A stretch of DNA of 7,818 nucleotides from an uncultured Lachnospiraceae bacterium. Lineage in GTDB: Bacteria > Bacillota > Clostridia > Lachnospirales > Lachnospiraceae. The notes below the pieces were generated by a model, which did no database searches, had not been told where the DNA came from, and worked only from the letters and a program-made list of their open reading frames with translations. The position numbers and the translations under genes were made by a program. The stretch lies in assembly GCA_902783765.1 (NCBI GenBank), contig CACZSB010000084.1, positions 1-7,818 on the forward strand. The letters are read 5' to 3'. Shown here one piece after another: positions 7,191-7,818 of the stretch. Each line of letters begins with the position of its first letter. The stretch's first letter is position 1.

Positions 7191-7213
7191 GCCCGGCGGT
7201 TTTGGAGCCGGGC
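7191..7213 (+). promoter_or_regulatory. Perfect 7-bp GC hairpin in the leader of the chain-length gene
   Basis: The arms GCCCGGC (7191-7197) and GCCGGGC (7207-7213) are exact complements around a 9-base loop. No T-tract follows (the next bases are CCCTCGG), so it is not a standard intrinsic terminator. It lies just downstream of the candidate promoter and ends 5 bases before the ribosome binding site at 7219. It may act as a 5' mRNA stabiliser, a pause or protein-binding site, or a weak attenuator. The stem is seen directly; the role is inferred. Confidence 0.4.
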
Positions 7214-7228
7214 CCCTCGGAGAAGGAA

Positions 7229-7818
7229 ATGAGCATTGTCAAAAGAAATAATAATGAAACGGAAATCGATCTTCTGGATGTGCTGAAGACCCTGTGGAAG
7301 CATATTATCTGGATCCTGGCGGCGGGCCTGGTGTGCGGCCTGCTTTTCTATGTGGGTACCCATTTGCTGGTGGCCCCCACCTACCGGGCCCGCATCACCC
7401 TGTATGTGAACAACCGTGCCACAGAGGGCAGCTCAACCATCACCTCCAGTGACCTGACCGCCTCCACCAAGCTAGTGGATACCTATTCGGCCATTATCCG
7501 AAGCGATACGGTCATGGAGGCTGTGGGGATTCAGGCAGAGGCCAATATGAACGCTCAAAAGCTGAAAAGCCTGGTCTCCGCCAAGGCGGTCAACAATACA
7601 GAAGTATTTGATGTTTATGTGACGGATACGGATCCTCAACGGGCGGCGGCCATTGCCAACGCCATTGCGGATATCTTCCCCGGCCTTATCACGGAAATCG
7701 TGGAAGGGAGCTCCGTAAAGATCGTGGACCGGGCCACTGTTCCCCGGGAGCGCTACGCCCCCAGTTACAAAAAGAACCTGATGATCGGTTTTCTGCTGGG
7801 CGCCGTGGCGGCAGCGGC
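7229..7818 (+). CDS. Chain-length determinant protein, Wzz/CpsC (YveK) family (3' partial)
   Basis: This is the N-terminal 196 codons of a polysaccharide co-polymerase, a membrane protein that sets polymer length. In Firmicutes it usually activates a separate tyrosine autokinase. The frame stays open to the window edge with no stop. The protein starts MSIVKRNNNETEIDLLDVLK, typical of the Wzz domain (PF02706), then transmembrane segment 1 (about 26-48). The hydrophilic extracytoplasmic part contains the repetitive Wzz landmarks: APTYRAR (49-55), YSAIIRSDTVMEAV (86-99), VYVTDTDPQRAAAIAN (129-144) and VKIVDRATVP (163-172). Transmembrane segment 2 starts near residue 184. The proline-rich stretch before it is sparse (P172 and P178 only). 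An excellent ribosome binding site (GGAGAAGG, 7219-7226) fixes the ATG at 7229. GC content is about 57% (7321-7800), clearly above the upstream genes. A tyrosine kinase gene may follow outside the window. Confidence 0.9.
   Translation, partial: MSIVKRNNNETEIDLLDVLKTLWKHIIWILAAGLVCGLLFYVGTHLLVAPTYRARITLYVNNRATEGSSTITSSDLTASTKLVDTYSAIIRSDTVMEAVGIQAEANMNAQKLKSLVSAKAVNNTEVFDVYVTDTDPQRAAAIANAIADIFPGLITEIVEGSSVKIVDRATVPRERYAPSYKKNLMIGFLLGAVAAA

Noticed and set aside
7191..7213. Intrinsic terminator after the nucleotidyltransferase
   Set aside because: The stem is perfect, but the following bases are C-rich with no T-run on this strand, so it was listed as a leader hairpin instead.
6976..7251. Open frame of 91 codons across the end of the nucleotidyltransferase and the gap
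   Set aside because: It runs out of frame through the 3' end of the nucleotidyltransferase and into the chain-length gene, with no domain or conserved motif.

Overview
The window is an interior piece of a surface polysaccharide locus (capsule, exopolysaccharide or O-antigen-like) of the Wzx/Wzy-dependent type. All seven genes lie on the + strand and cover nearly all of the sequence. The likely host is a low-to-mid GC Firmicute of the class Clostridia, for example a Lachnospiraceae relative. This is inferred from three things: strong AGAGG/AAAGGA-type ribosome binding sites, an uncharacterised nucleotidyltransferase of a type often seen in clostridial glycan loci, and a chain-length protein that starts like Gram-positive CpsC/YveK proteins. 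No gene in the window fixes the taxonomy.

Layout: (1) the window opens inside a nucleotide-sugar dehydrogenase of the WbpA/TviB/CapL group (1-977, N-terminus missing), which should make UDP-N-acetyl-hexosaminuronic acid. (2) 1002-2093 is a GT4-type glycosyltransferase with an intact E-x7-E motif. (3) 2099-3208 is a second, more divergent GT-B glycosyltransferase. (4) 3230-4603 is a multi-spanning repeat-unit polymerase (Wzy type). (5) 4600-5877 is a Wzx flippase starting at a TTG codon that overlaps the wzy stop codon. (6) 5900-7132 is a nucleotidyltransferase-fold protein of unknown function resembling Pfam NTP_transf_5 (PF14907). (7) From 7229 to the window edge is the N-terminal part of a Wzz/CpsC-like chain-length determinant, which has no stop codon inside the window.

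Genes 1-6 are separated by 5-24 bases or overlap, so they probably form one operon. The only gap that looks like a transcription boundary is the 96 bases before gene 7. It holds a 20-base pyrimidine tract, a candidate promoter and a perfect 7-bp GC hairpin. Base composition changes there too: by hand count about 41% GC inside wzy (3301-3660), about 49% in the nucleotidyltransferase (6181-6420) and about 57% in the chain-length gene (7321-7800). This fits a variable, AT-richer cassette (sugar synthesis, transfer, polymerisation, export) next to a more conserved regulatory or assembly module.

Proposed pathway (inference): the dehydrogenase supplies an acidic amino sugar nucleotide. The two glycosyltransferases extend a lipid-linked unit whose initiating phosphoglycosyltransferase is not in the window. 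Wzx flips it, Wzy polymerises it outside the membrane, and the Wzz-like protein sets chain length. The nucleotidyltransferase is the one gene without an assignable step. I saw no tRNA, rRNA, CRISPR array, insertion sequence, attachment site or origin. I found no clear evidence of a wholly new system; the nucleotidyltransferase and the leader of gene 7 are the best places to look.
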